Positions 12,400 through 24,293 of a DNA stretch of 64,000 bases are shown piece after piece (the first letter of the stretch is position 1; each line of letters starts with the position of its first letter). Source of the DNA: Neurospora crassa OR74A (taxonomy: Eukaryota; Ascomycota; Sordariomycetes; Sordariales; Sordariaceae); NCBI RefSeq assembly GCF_000182925.2, contig NC_026505.1:248001-312000 (forward strand), written 5' to 3'. The translations under genes were made by a program, and so were the position numbers. The notes beneath the pieces are model-generated. The model did no database searches, was not told the origin of the DNA, and worked only from the letters and a program-made list of their open reading frames with translations.

Positions 12400-14810
12400 A
12401 TTTAATTGTTTACTACCGAAAAGGCGCTAACTATGTATATTAACTTAACAAATTTCAGCCGATAGGATTATAATACTTTACGAAAGGTTTTTATAACTAT
12501 CCGGGATAATAATAGTAATATACTATTAGTAATACTAGTATTGCCCAAGCAATTATTAACCTTAACGAAGAAGATACGAAGTTGTATACCGATAATAAAT
12601 ATATGCGAAATAGAAATTCTATTAAATGTTATAAAAATACCTATTCTACCGGCTAATATTAAAAGCGACGAGCGTCGTAGGATTGAAGTATTACATATGC
12701 GGTATAAATTGGATAAGGCTATTAAGACTGCGAAACGGGCAAAACGTTTTACTATAAATAATATAAGAATAAAAGAAGGTCGAATCTTTAAAAAGGCTAC
12801 GGAACGTATAAATATAAGGGTAGAGAAATTTAAATAATTAACGGAGAAGCTCCAATCCTATAAAGATAATCCAGTACGGAACCCGGCGGGTATAAATATT
12901 AATATTGAAATATTGTAGCTTCTATTACTACTACCAACTTCTATTACTATACTTATATTCTTCGATCTACTAACGGTTTTTAGAAATATAGTAATATCCG
13001 ATATAGGAAAGCGAATATATTCTAGCCTAGGCTATTTTGTAGATATATTTAAAGAATTATTCGAATTATATATATAATTATTATTTATTCGTATAACCTC
13101 TAGGTATTTTATATATATTATACTAGAGGGTAATATTAAAGGCCCACCTATTTTTCTTAACGACTAGATTTATTACCGTTGTACCGAGGAAGTATACTTA
13201 TTATTATATAACGATATCCCCGACGATAAAATATTATATAAGGCCTATTTTAGCTGTATATACGGCGTTGGACTTGATCGTTGTAAAAAACTATATATAA
13301 AAGTAGAAGACTAGTTGTATTTATAGGTCCAAGAGGCTTTTAAATATAGAAATCCAGCTACTATATTGGTATTAGAGGGGGTAGTACTCGCGCTAGCCTA
13401 TAATAGTAGAAAATTAATTTTAATATTAATTTTGATATATATTCCCGAAACGAATATATACGTACAACTAAATATGTATATTAATCGGTACTTCGGCGAA
13501 GGATATAATAATTTAGGTACTATCCCTACTAGACCCTAACTCGGTAACTAAAGAGCTAAGAAAATACTAGTACCTTTCCTAAAATATATAATACTTATAT
13601 TTAAAGAATAATAGGATAATCGAATTTACTATATAGTACGCCGTATAGTTAATAAAGGACGGTAAGTTATATTAATATACTATACCTATTTATTACGAAC
13701 AGAGTTGGAACTCGAAGAGTAAGGACGAAAAGAATTCTACAACGAGTAGGATTAAGACCGAAAGGGCAATAATATTCGTATTGTTTCATTCCTGTACTTA
13801 AACTTTATTAATAGATTCGGCGTATATCGAAATTCTTACTGTATATTAATAGGGTTTTATTTTACGCCGGCCGGCTTATTAATAAAAGAACGTATATAGC
13901 CTAGTAGCATCTTTCCCTTGTTACTTAGCCTATATAGGTCTAATTTTGCTAATATTACTAAAGTATTAAAAATTATAGCCTAATTAAATAAAGGTATAGT
14001 TATCGAGATATATAGGGAGAATGGACCGGAGAAGGTTCGCTTATATACATTCCCGCTTTATTACATTAGTAATATACCTCAACAAGCCGAGAACTGTAGG
14101 TTCAAGGGTCCCTACGCTATTAAGTTCTATCGGTACTACTTTATATTCTCTATAAAACGTAGATTAATAAGCGTAGATAGAGAACGGGACCTAAATGTGC
14201 AAATCAATTTCAATATCATTACCTATAGAAGGTTTTATAATTAGACTATAGAAATATAATAATCTTTAGCGGCTAAAATAATAGGGGAAGCGAAGGTTTA
14301 TAATTACTAATAGGGTATAAAGGACCCGTACCCCGTACTAACGTCACTATTACTAACTTTAAATATTATTATAAATTATATACCCAACCCGGGCTATTTA
14401 GAATATAATAGTATTATTAATTTAGTCTATTTCTTATTTAGGGATTATATTTTAAATTTAATCGGGCGGACTCAATATACAATTCGACTCTAATTATAGC
14501 CTTTTCTACCCGGCTAGGAAAAGCTATATTCTCCTATCAAACATCTAGCTAATTATTTAATATTAAAGTATACCAAATAGATAATTATTATCCTAGCCAT
14601 ATTATTATATTAGCTATACCGTAACTATATAACTAAGTAATTCTATATAAAATCTGAAATTGAAGGCCTAGACCCAATTGAAATTATAGTTGAAATAATA
14701 GCTATATTAGCTAGAAGCACTACCTTATTAATAGGGTACAATATATCGAATAAAGACAAGCGAGAATTCAATACTATACTATACCGTGTACGCTATTTAT
14801 TTAACTAATT
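12400..14810 (+). pseudogene. RIP-killed transposase-like gene (possibly tnp2-related)
   Basis: One forward frame, interrupted by many TAA/TAG codons, reads as a coherent protein. It includes blocks such as RFGVYRNSY, IGFYFTPAGLLIKERI, PSSIFPLLLS, VRLYTFPLYYISNIPQQAEN and CRFKGPYAIKFYRYYF, followed by YLEYNSIINLVYFLFRD. From memory of fungal genomes, this order of blocks resembles the tnp2-like (CACTA/Plavaka-group) transposases, but the CCG ends and TA duplication do not match CACTA elements, so the family is uncertain. The only uninterrupted piece of note (12541-12837) is a Lys/Arg-rich segment of the same frame. No expression is expected. Confidence 0.45.
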
Positions 14811-17800
14811 ATATATACTAGTAAGTAAAGCATCCAAGGGGTCCGCTACTTTAAATAAATTTATATTAGCATCGGGTACAGACCGTACCGGCAGTAATAC
14901 ACCAGCAAACAGCCTAATAAATATCCCGGGTACGTCAATTCTACCTCCTCCAAATATAAAGGTAAATATAGACCTAAAAGCAGCGGTAAATATAGACGCG
15001 GGCAATATAGAAGCAATTAACAAGAGAACCAATAAGAAACAGTTATATATAAAGGATATTTACTACCCCAATATATATATCGCAATATATTACCCAGATT
15101 TTGTAGAAGAATATAGTCTGCTAATCAACTTAAATACATTAACTAGCAAAAATCTACACAAGTAAACTGAGGGTTATATATAGTAGGGTTATACGTAGTA
15201 GACTAAGGGCTTAACCTCCAACTACCCTAGCGACTATAATCTTAAAATTAAAATCCAATTTTAATTTTTAGATTCTAATTCGTAAGGAGCTAGTCTAGAA
15301 ATAAGGCAATAGAAGTACCTTCGTACTATTACGTAACAATACCACGCTAGGTATTAAAACGGCAAATTAGTAATATAAAAATAGAAAGAATATATATTCT
15401 CGAATATAATACTAATTATTTAGCAATTTAGATAGTTTAAAAAGCGAATTTACAAAACCAATTACTCTAATATCGAGAAAATCCTATTAATAAAGTCTAA
15501 TTTCGAAGAGATAATTCAATTTATCTTATAGAACGTATTCGTATATAATAACAAAGAGTTAATAAGTAAAATAGTAGAACTTCGACACTAATGCCCTTCT
15601 CTATTCGATAGGGTTCTTTCGTAAGAGGATCGTAATAATATTAAAGAACAAGAACATTAAACCGCACTCTAGCTATAGGAGACACTTCCCGGCGACTAAT
15701 AATACTATAATAATACAAGTCGAATTAGCGCAAACTATCTATCCCTAAGGGGTATTAATAAGATTCTACTCTACCTAGTAGTAGCGATATATACCGTTAA
15801 TAAGGGTAAGCGTTTACCTCGGCGCACAACATTCGAATAAATATTAGTACTATAGTAAAAGTTACTATTACGGGCCTATTAGACTAATTATAGTATACTA
15901 CCAACCTACTCCCTATTGATACTAAAGAATAAGGCTTACTAATAGTACTACAAAATAGCCTTTATAGACAGGTACGTACCCCCAAACCTACGGATAATAC
16001 TCTTAGCGGGAATTTCGCAATAGTTCCGGGTATATACTATTTATTTCGGGTTTTTAGCGTATTTTCCGCATTCAATTAACAAATTTACTATAAGTATCGA
16101 GAAATTAATTAATATATCGATTACTTACAAAAGCGCTATCGATTTAGTATATTTAAAAATTAGTATAAATACCCGCGAACTATACGCTATTAATATATTA
16201 AGCGTTAAAAATACTACCTTTAATTAGCATTTTACCCTATATAAAGCGATATATATTCTATACTATATTTATATATACATATTTCTACACGTATTAGTGT
16301 AACTAGCTTTAAGTTAATAAAATACGTTAAATAACATCCTAAATATCGATTACCAACGTTATTTTAATAGCGTATCCAATACGTAGGACACCTTTTACTC
16401 TCAAATACTATACTATTATATCCTAATTGCAGTACTTAATATATACCGGTATTACTACTTTGCGTAATAATAGTATTACTACAATAAGTATAATATTCCT
16501 TAATAGTATACTAATATATACTTTGATATAGGATATCGAACGATCGATATACATTCGAAACTAGTAATTATATTTAATACCTATCCAAAAGCGGCAATAA
16601 ACAATTTAGTCGTATTAATTATATTTTTATACACAATATCGCATAGGGATAGAACAACCAAATCAACCGATTTATATTCACTATTATTACCCGCATTAAA
16701 CGTATAAAATAATAGGAATCGCTTTTAAACCTAAAAATACTAAAAGAGATAAACAACGACCCGATTATTATTAGTTTCAATACTATATTCCTTATAAATT
16801 TATATTTTATTCGTATAATTAAAGTAGGACTTGTTTGGGTCGATTAGGATATATACACCCTTTAAACAACAACCAGTATTAATATTCAATACCCTCAACA
16901 GCCTACTCGCCCAATAAACCGATATTATACCGACGTATTACTCTACCTTATATTATAATATTTCGCTTAGATATAATCAATATCTTTATAGGATTTAATT
17001 AATAAATATCTACGTAGGAGCTATTAGTACCGGTGTTTTATCTATAAGTCCTACTTTCAACTATAATATACTATACTAACTTCTTCATATATACACCCTA
17101 TACGGTAATTAACAATAATTATACTAATAATATTTATATAGTAATAGTTATACTATCGGCAACCGTACTCTACACTAATTGACCGTGAGTCTAAACTATA
17201 TTTATAAACTAGGATTATTAATATTAACACTCTATAATAGCCAACCGGACATAACTAAATAGACTTGAGGAGAGGAACCGACAGGAGGTAAGTGCCCGGC
17301 CGCCCTATATATCGATATCTAAGAGCTAATATATACTATAATAATAGTATATCGGCACTCAATCTATACACCAGCACCGTAACATTTTCACACTATTCTA
17401 AATCCCTACGCTACCTTATATCCTACCCCGTGCCTCTAAATAGATATATATAGAATTATAGTATTAACTGGGTAATTAATGTAAAGATAAGTAAATAATA
17501 AATATATAACTATACCGGACCGAAACCATTTGCGCACAGCCGTAACATTTCATCCTATATTAGCTTAGTAACGGGAACGTACTATAGGAAGATGCTCCAG
17601 TTAATCGCATACCTACACCACATAACTGGGCACTATTAATCCAATATCTCTTTCGTTTACGCATTAATATTTATATTATTAACAGCAGTTCTTACTAATT
17701 ATATAAGCTTCACAGACTCCTTACTATACGAATCCTAAGCCCGAATATATACTAAACAAATCTCTAATAGAACAGTTTCTCGCATTACTCTCGTATCTTT

Positions 17801-18345
17801 CATTTCTTTTATTTTCTTTTACTATATACTTATACAATGAATACAAACTAACAACTAGCAATTTACAACTATAGTAATAGCTTTAATCGCATATTAATAA
17901 TACGATTATACGTTTGTAGAATAGGTATTTAATCTAATATGCAACTATACGACTGTACGTCAGTATAAACAATCGGTGTACGACTATGTAGCCGTACAGT
18001 TGTACAATTGTACGAAGCCAACCGCTATAGTAGTCCGTGCTATAAGCGTAACTACTATACTAGATTGGGGTTGCGAATAACTGCCAGCGTGGTCCGTATA
18101 CGTAGATTAGGGTTGTAGATTGGAGTCGCGGGATTAGGGTCGAAGTCGGAGTTCGGGGTTCGGACGGAATGTAAATTATTAAATAAAATATACCTAGGTA
18201 CTACCGTACGTATAGTTGTAAGCGTAATAACCCGCCTCCTATCCGTATATATAATCCGTACACTGCCGTTAAAGTAGACCCGAGCCAGACCAGCGGTTCT
18301 AACGCTCGCTTCAGCGACCCAGCACCCAGGAACCGGACACCAGAT

Positions 18346-18503
18346 ATTTGACCAATTAGAAGCCTCCCTCAGCTCAATAGGCCTTATTAAGTCAATAGGC
18401 CTTATTTATATAATAAGCCTTATTGTATCTTTATACCATAGAAATACAACAGGGCTTATTGCCTTCTACAAGCCTTGTTACGCTCCCTATATTCCCGCTG
18501 CGG
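18346..18503 (-). repeat. Right terminal inverted repeat of the transposon
   Basis: Inverse of 6578-6726. It has several near-palindromes of the type CAATAGGCCTTATT, ATAAGCCTTATTG and ACAAGCCTTGTT at spacings similar to the left end, and terminates with CCCGCTGCGG followed by TA. Confidence 0.8.
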
Positions 18504-18505
18504 TA

Positions 18506-19286
18506 GGTAAGTTACCTAGTATGTTGTAATCAGAGATCTCACGAAGGATAGGATATTGTATCAGAGTCTCTTTGATCGTAACTGCAAAATGATGGATGTG
18601 ATCCTCGGCATCATGTCGTCTCCCAGTCTCATGCGACGTCTCGCCCTAAAATGCACATTAGTCCCATCCACAACCGAATACCCCCTCCGATGTGATGGTT
18701 AATAACCTACCTGTACCTCGGTTAGAGGTAGGTACATGCTCAGTTTCGCTAATTGTGTCGCAAGGTGCTGTCGCGACTTGCTTTGCTCGAGGTATGCAGA
18801 ACGCGGCGCTCCCCTTACCAGCATATGCGGGCAGTCACGAGTGTTTGTCCACTACACGTAGTTAGTGAGCACGCGAGGACATTATCCACTACGATAGGTA
18901 GGTAACTTACGTATTCTAACTCGGGTACAGTTCAATATACACCTGTTTGGGCTACTCCATATCCGGCGCCTAAAGAGGAGATTGACGGTGGTGAGCTTTG
19001 CGAGTCCAGAGGTACAGTAGAGGTCGGGTAATCTCATGGAATAGGTAGTAGAAGTGCTCACCTGTAGGTAGGTGCCTTAAGAAAGAGGCTTAGACTATGC
19101 GCTCAGGTCTTTAGGCTTGCCTCGGCAGTGGATGAGTGCGCCCATCTGAGACATCGTGATCGTATAAGCGCTACCTGTAATTTGTCACCGCGATGGCCTC
19201 TGAAACGCGCTCAAGGGGGGAAAAAATACCGACAGAAAGGTCCCACACTGCAGATACCTTGAAATCCAGCCATGCCAACAATTTCA
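18506..19286. other. Gene-poor flank of the transposon
   Basis: Normal base composition returns abruptly after 18503. Only short frames occur. Several AGGTAGGTA/TACCTACC words (18694-18734, 18895-18912, 19062-19075) belong to the dispersed microsatellite pattern described in the findings. Confidence 0.5.
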
Positions 19287-19850
19287 TCAGAGAAATCGGC
19301 CGTCGGAGGTAGGACATTCGGAAAGTGAACCGTCGGGAGGTGGAGCATCAGAAGAATGATTGTCACAAGTTGTGCCCTCGAAGATGAACCGTGAAGAGAT
19401 GCCCTGCAAAGACGAACCCGGACTCTGTGGAAACGAACTCTGTAGAGACGAGGACTCCGAAGCCAAATCCTCCGAAGCCAAATCGCCACAAGAAACAGTA
19501 AGTACCAAATCGATGCGATACCCGCAAATGAGGTCGCTGACCCAACAGATGTTGAATTTGCTTCGTCCATCTTTGCTTCCTCTGTCTCAGTCTGCTTTCC
19601 CCATCTCTACTCCATCAATCATGGCTCCTACCGTCTCTGATTTGTCCACTTCTTCCCCCACCTTTGGCATCTTCATCCGTGCCTTCCACATCTCTGCCTT
19701 CTTCATCTGTTCCTTCCCCATCTCTGCCTTCCCCATGTGGGCATTCCTAATTTGTGTATTCTCCGTCTGTGCCATCCCCATCTTTTGGCTTTTGCCTTTT
19801 CCATTTCTGCCTCCTCCATCAACAATCCCGGAACCACACCCCCTCTGAGT
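19287..19850 (-). pseudogene. Decayed repeat-protein gene (tentative)
   Basis: On the minus strand, one frame runs from about 19781 to 19287 with a single TGA (19587-19589) in the middle. Upstream of it (before 19781) the similar text shifts to another frame. The first part is a Met/Lys/Glu repeat (AHMGKAEMGKEQMKKAEMWK); the second has a short duplicated unit (GDLASEDLASESSS) and then ends at a stop. One stop and one probable frameshift in otherwise continuous repeat-coding sequence suggest a decayed gene for a coiled-coil, low-complexity protein. I recognise no family. Chance open reading through a simple-sequence stretch (TCTGCCTTC-like repeats on the plus strand) is a fair alternative. Confidence 0.3.
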
Positions 19851-22169
19851 GATGAACCGCCATCTGCCAACAAGCAGTTCTTGTCAAGGTCGGAATAGTA
19901 GGTAGGTACCGTATAGACTCGGGCCATCCGTTTTTAGGTTCTAAGGCCTAACTGGCAGCTTTACCAATAGCGATTATAGAAACGTAACTGGCGTGCCTTG
20001 GGGTTTGGGTTTTGGAAGAGATTTGCGCGTTCTGCAATGCTTAGCTGAAAACGGACGGCCCGAGTGTCGGGTATACGGTAGGTAGTTCCACCATGTGCAC
20101 TCCACATAAACCCTTGAAGACAATAATAGGACAGAGTAAAAGATTCTCCTGAGGTTGATCCAGTAGGTACCTTTTGCGAGTTTTGTATTCCGCATTTGTG
20201 CGATAATGAACAAGTAGACAAGATAATGATGTCTTTCTGGCTTCTTCAAGTGTTCTGGCTTTTGATCGGGATGGATTTTGAGCCAATACAGCGTGTACTT
20301 ATGACCTTGCCGCTACAGTCGTTGGGACCGAGACGTTCGGGGTCTCAAGTCAAAATTGTGGCGTATGATGGAAGATGAGCAATGGTTTCAGCTTTTTTCC
20401 CTCAAGACTTCTTGGGCTGCAAATAAACACCCGATGAACTAATCGTCGGGTGTTGTAAATAGTTTGGACCCATTCCTAGAAATCGGGCGGGTAAGGCAAG
20501 TCACGGTCCGTCTTGAAGGAACATGTCCAAACTTCCAGAATCTGTCAGCAACAGAGTGTGGCATCGCACTGGTAGCTTCCTTACCTATTCACAATTAGTG
20601 ATTTCTTGGCGCTGTATGCACGATGCGTTAGTAGCAATGATATTTACATATTTCCTGGTCACGGGAAAATAAAAGATCACGTACTAGTAGTTTGGGCCTG
20701 ATTCTTTGGCGGGTCTGAACACCAGTCAGCAATCCGAAACCAGAGGCGAATAGAATGCATTGACTTAGCTCAGGTATGAAGATTGATCTTCACGATACTT
20801 CCGTATCGGACTTGCTTCTCGGATATCATGACGAACCCGTAACCGTGTGCTGATATCCCACCTTTTCACTTGGCGTTGTTCCATCTCTGGAAATGAACAA
20901 GTTCATGACGTGCTTTGCTTCTACAGCTCACATCGAACTGCTTCTGCTCCATGGCAATGGTGTTTTATGAGACCGTGACCCAATCACTTACACGCAAAGT
21001 TGGGAGAAGCGACCTAGCGACAGGAAGGTGCGAAGCTCAAAGTTCAGGACCTGAGGGCACCGATCCAATACTCTTCCTCCAATCGCTCACCCACGTGTCA
21101 CTACCTACTAGTAAATGGCGCGAGATGGCAGGCAGTAGCAGCTTGGATGCTCCACGGATTTCTAATACATCGAACCTGGTCACTCCGTCAGGAAAACCTG
21201 GCTCGGGAAAGTAGGGAGGTACATGTACTGTAACTGCAGAAGCGTGCCTCTTGGATGGCAGAAGCTGTGTTCTGTAGAGGAAGGTATGTACAGCAAGATA
21301 AGAGGTATCGTGCATGGAGCCGTAGCGATCGATGTAATGCGAACCAATTCAACGGTGGCAGTCGGATTCATCTAGGTTCCGCTTGCGTATGTCCAACGTG
21401 AATTAACCTGTAAAACCCGGAATTGACGTGCATTACTTACCTAATCGAGCTCAGGTATATCGTCATGCATCGTTCGACTGTAAATGATGTTCAAAAGTTT
21501 CAACATTCAATTGGTCGCCGAAGTGCAACATGCTCAGACAAAGGTCTGTACATTATGCCGACCGCTGTTCATCGAGGTGCTCAGGTTCGGTCCAGGGGCA
21601 GATCAACTTTGTTAGGTCTCGTCGCTGCCGCCCGTTTGTGAGTAACGTGTCCTGAGACCATATGCTTGAGATCGTATCGATCCAAAGCGCGAAATGTGAA
21701 ACACGTAGACAATTTCATACTGTTCGATAATGTCAATGTCGAGTTGTCATGGGAAGAGGTTGTCGTCGAATTGAGCCGTTGAAGTCACGGCTTACTAGGG
21801 TTAGGGGTGATTCTGATGACGGCAGAGCGGGTCCACCGTTCATCCCCGCTGGGCTGCCCTTGGTTCCACCAAGTGTGGGGTTGACGCAAGACAGGGACAG
21901 GGACGCAGGGCATATTGCCGGCCGCGACCGCCAAAAATTTCTGAGTGGAGAGCACCTCAGCAATTGGGAAGTTTCGAATGGAGGGACCTGCACTCCGAAC
22001 CTCGACCATCTCGGCAGCACCTCCAATCCGCGATAAACAATTCTGCCCGTATTTCTCCCCCTCGGCTTGATCAGCTGGCAAATCGATCCCAAACACAACC
22101 ACTATTCCATCTGCTTAATTCACATACAACCTACATCCAATCAAACCAGACACACACACAATCACAACC
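19851..22169. other. Spacer upstream of RRP15; no gene seen
   Basis: About 2.3 kb of mixed-composition DNA. Frames are short and overlap on both strands (for example 21733-22098 on minus against 21749-22036 on plus). The last 300 bp before 22170, with CA-rich words such as ACACACACAATCACAACC directly before the ATG, are a typical fungal leader for RRP15. Confidence 0.5.
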
Positions 22170-23195
22170 ATGGGCATCACCAAGCGCAAAGAAGGCCCCA
22201 GCAGCAAGGGCAAGCCCGTCCGACCGTCCAAGAAGCAGAAGGCGCAAGCATTGGCCGCCTACCACAGCAGTTCAGAGGAGGAATCCGACAACGAGCAGCA
22301 AGATGTTGAAGACCAAAGCGACGAGGAGGCCGGCACCTCCGCCGTTCCCGCCCACCTCCTCGACTCGGACGACGAAGACCTAGACAACCTCGTTGCCGAC
22401 GATGGCGCATCCACAGACGAAGAGCAAGCATCCGACTCTGATGATTCCGAAGCCGAACAACCATCAAACAAGTCCTCCAAGAAGTCGCAAACAAAACCCA
22501 AATTCGTCGCCAAAGACGCCCCAGATTCCGAAGACGACGAGGACGACTCCCTAGACGGCGGTTCCGACCTGGGCTCCGACCTCGACGATGAATTCGACCT
22601 CGACGGCTCGGGTGATGAGAACGGCAACAGGAGACAAACCAAATCCAAGCGCAACGATCCCGACGCCTTCGCCACCTCCATCACCAAAATGCTTTCCTCC
22701 AAGCTGCCCGCCTCGCGACGCGCCGACCCCATTGTCGCGCGCTCCGCCGAGTCTGCAGCCGCCGCCAAGTCCCTGGTCGACGCAGCGCTCGAAGCCAAGG
22801 CGCGCAAGCGTTTGCGCGAGCAGAAGCGTCTGGCCTTTGAGAAGGGTCGGGTGCGTGATGTGTTGGTCCCTAGCAAGACTAGGACGCTCAACATCCAGAC
22901 GGGCGAGATCGAGGAGATTCCGGATGGAAAGGAGGGCGAGCAGACGACGGGTCAGATTCTGGAGACGGAGAGGAGGCTGAAGAAGACGGCGCAGAGGGGT
23001 GTGGTGAAGCTGTTTAATGCGGTTAGGGCGGCGCAGGTCAAGGCGCAAGAGGCGGAACGGGCGGCGAGGCAGGAGGGAATCGTGGGTGTGAAGAGGAGGG
23101 AAGAGAAGGTTACGGAGATGTCGAGGAAAGGGTTCTTGGACTTGATTGCGAGCGGTGGTGGGGGGTTGAAGAAGGGTGGCTTGGAGGAGGCTTAA
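22170..23195 (+). CDS. rrp15: Ribosomal RNA-processing protein Rrp15
   Basis: Nucleolar protein needed for large-subunit (60S) ribosome assembly and processing of 27S pre-rRNA. Single exon, 341 residues, starting at an ATG in good context (CAACCATGG). Residues 1-35 are a basic Lys/Arg-rich stretch suited to nuclear import. About 40-155 is a long acidic Asp/Glu/Ser-rich segment. The Rrp15 domain fills about 160-335, with DAFATSITKMLSSKLPAS, a basic helix (KARKRLREQKRLAFEKGRV), LETERRLKKTAQRGVVKLFNAV and the C-terminal block EKVTEMSRKGFLDLI. Length and domain order fit the family. It converges with yah1 across a 439-bp spacer. Codon use is GC-rich, as in the other core genes here. Confidence 0.93.
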   Translation: MGITKRKEGPSSKGKPVRPSKKQKAQALAAYHSSSEEESDNEQQDVEDQSDEEAGTSAVPAHLLDSDDEDLDNLVADDGASTDEEQASDSDDSEAEQPSNKSSKKSQTKPKFVAKDAPDSEDDEDDSLDGGSDLGSDLDDEFDLDGSGDENGNRRQTKSKRNDPDAFATSITKMLSSKLPASRRADPIVARSAESAAAAKSLVDAALEAKARKRLREQKRLAFEKGRVRDVLVPSKTRTLNIQTGEIEEIPDGKEGEQTTGQILETERRLKKTAQRGVVKLFNAVRAAQVKAQEAERAARQEGIVGVKRREEKVTEMSRKGFLDLIASGGGGLKKGGLEEA

Positions 23196-23634
23196 GGGAA
23201 TTGCATTCTGGTGTAGAGGGGTGATTGTTTATTGTGTTTGCATATTGTCAAGGTCTAGGCTATTTTCTTATATACAACCCCGTGCCCTTGATCTGGGGCA
23301 AACAGTTGAACAACGTACAAGCCCCATGCAGAAGTATGAACAGTCAACATGCTCTTGCCAATCCGTCATATCCATCAACATGAACATTGCCCATCACAGA
23401 TATCCGATAAACTCTGCGCTGAACGCCGTCGCCTCAACAATCCGACAGAAATGGAATAGATGTCGTGTTTGTGCCATATATATTCCGTCGTCCGTCTCCA
23501 TTTTTCTTTACACCACAGTGAATCCCCTGCCCCTTCACCTCTACCTTCTTCTTCTTCTTCCTCCATGCTCAACCCTTCATCGCCTGATATTACCTCCCCC
23601 CAATCCCATGTCATTCATTCCATGACGGCACGGT
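23196..23634. other. Convergent 3' spacer between rrp15 and yah1
   Basis: Holds the 3' ends of both convergent genes. A pyrimidine-rich run (CTTCTTCTTCTTCCTCC) lies at about 23547-23565. No other feature seen. Confidence 0.5.
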
Positions 23635-24293
23635 CTAGGACTTGAAATCACTAGCCTGCAAATTCCTCGTCATGCTCGGCAACTTGACCACCAACCCATC
23701 CAACTCCTTGGTCATGTGCACCTGGCACCCCAGCCGGCTCGTCTCGGTGAGTCCAAACGCCAAGTCCAACATGTCGTTCTCGTCGTCGTCGGGCTCCGGC
23801 ATCCGGTCGTACATGTCCTGGTCCTGCACAATGACGTGGCAGGTCGAGCACGCGCAGGAACCGCCGCAGGCGCCTTCCATTTCGAGGTCGTGCGCTTGGG
23901 CAATGTCGAGCAGGTTGTCGCCTTCGGAGACGGCGAGGCGGTGGGTTTGGTTGTCTTTGTCGATGAATGTTACGTAGAGTCTGTGTGCCGCCGCGAACAA
24001 ATTGCTAGTTAGTGGTTGTGGGAGACTGGTGAGGGACAAGAAGGGGAATGCGCTCAAACTGACTCTTCGCCGGGCTTGGGAGGGTCGACGTGGCCGTGCT
24101 GGAGAGCGGAAGAGGTGGAAAGCGAACGGCGCGCAGAAGCGGAAGCAGAAGCAGAAAGCTGTGTCGTCGTCGACCACGCGGTAGGCAGACGCTGCGGTTG
24201 TGTTCGGAGAGGTGCGGTGGTGGTCTTGCTGTAGCACCGGGCATGCTGTGCGAGCCTTTGGAGGCTCTGCCTAAGAACTCGCGGGGTCGACAT
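23635..24293 (-). CDS. yah1: Mitochondrial [2Fe-2S] ferredoxin (adrenodoxin type, Yah1)
   Basis: Electron carrier in the mitochondrial matrix for iron-sulfur cluster assembly and for haem A and ubiquinone synthesis. Exons 24064-24293 and 23635-23980, with an 83-bp intron (donor GTCAGT, branch CTAAC, acceptor CAG). The product is 191 residues. Splicing joins KPGEE to LYVTFIDKD, the usual entry of this domain, which supports the model although GTCAGT is a weak donor. Residues 1-60 are rich in Arg, Ser, Thr and Ala with almost no acids: a mitochondrial presequence. Cluster ligands are visible: Cys115, Cys121, Cys124 (CGGSCACSTC) and Cys162 (LGCQVHM). The acidic partner-binding helix (EPDDDENDMLDLAF) is intact. 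The gene diverges from ugo1. Confidence 0.93.

Larger units (their letters stand above)
6578..18503. mobile_element. RIP-degraded ~11.9-kb DNA transposon with terminal inverted repeats
   Basis: Both ends read CCG(T/C)AGCGGG inward and are flanked by TA (6576-6577 and 18504-18505), consistent with a TA target duplication. The inverted similarity continues for about 150 bp to a well-conserved inner block (GAGGGAGGCTTCTAATTGG) at about 6702-6726 and 18346-18371. The interior is strikingly AT-rich, dense in TpA and poor in CpA/TpG while CpG remains common, the mark left by RIP (CpA to TpA). No intact long reading frame survives. Two ruined coding areas point away from each other: a coiled-coil gene on minus (about 7.9-9 kb) and a transposase-like gene on plus (about 12.4-14.8 kb). 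I recognise nothing in 15-17.8 kb. A nested inverted repeat lies at 6752-6954. Superfamily unassigned. Confidence 0.8.

Noticed and set aside
19360-19848. 162-codon plus-strand frame with hydrophobic ISAFP repeats as a membrane protein
   Set aside because: The repeats are simple-sequence DNA; the opposite strand gives more protein-like text, itself decayed.
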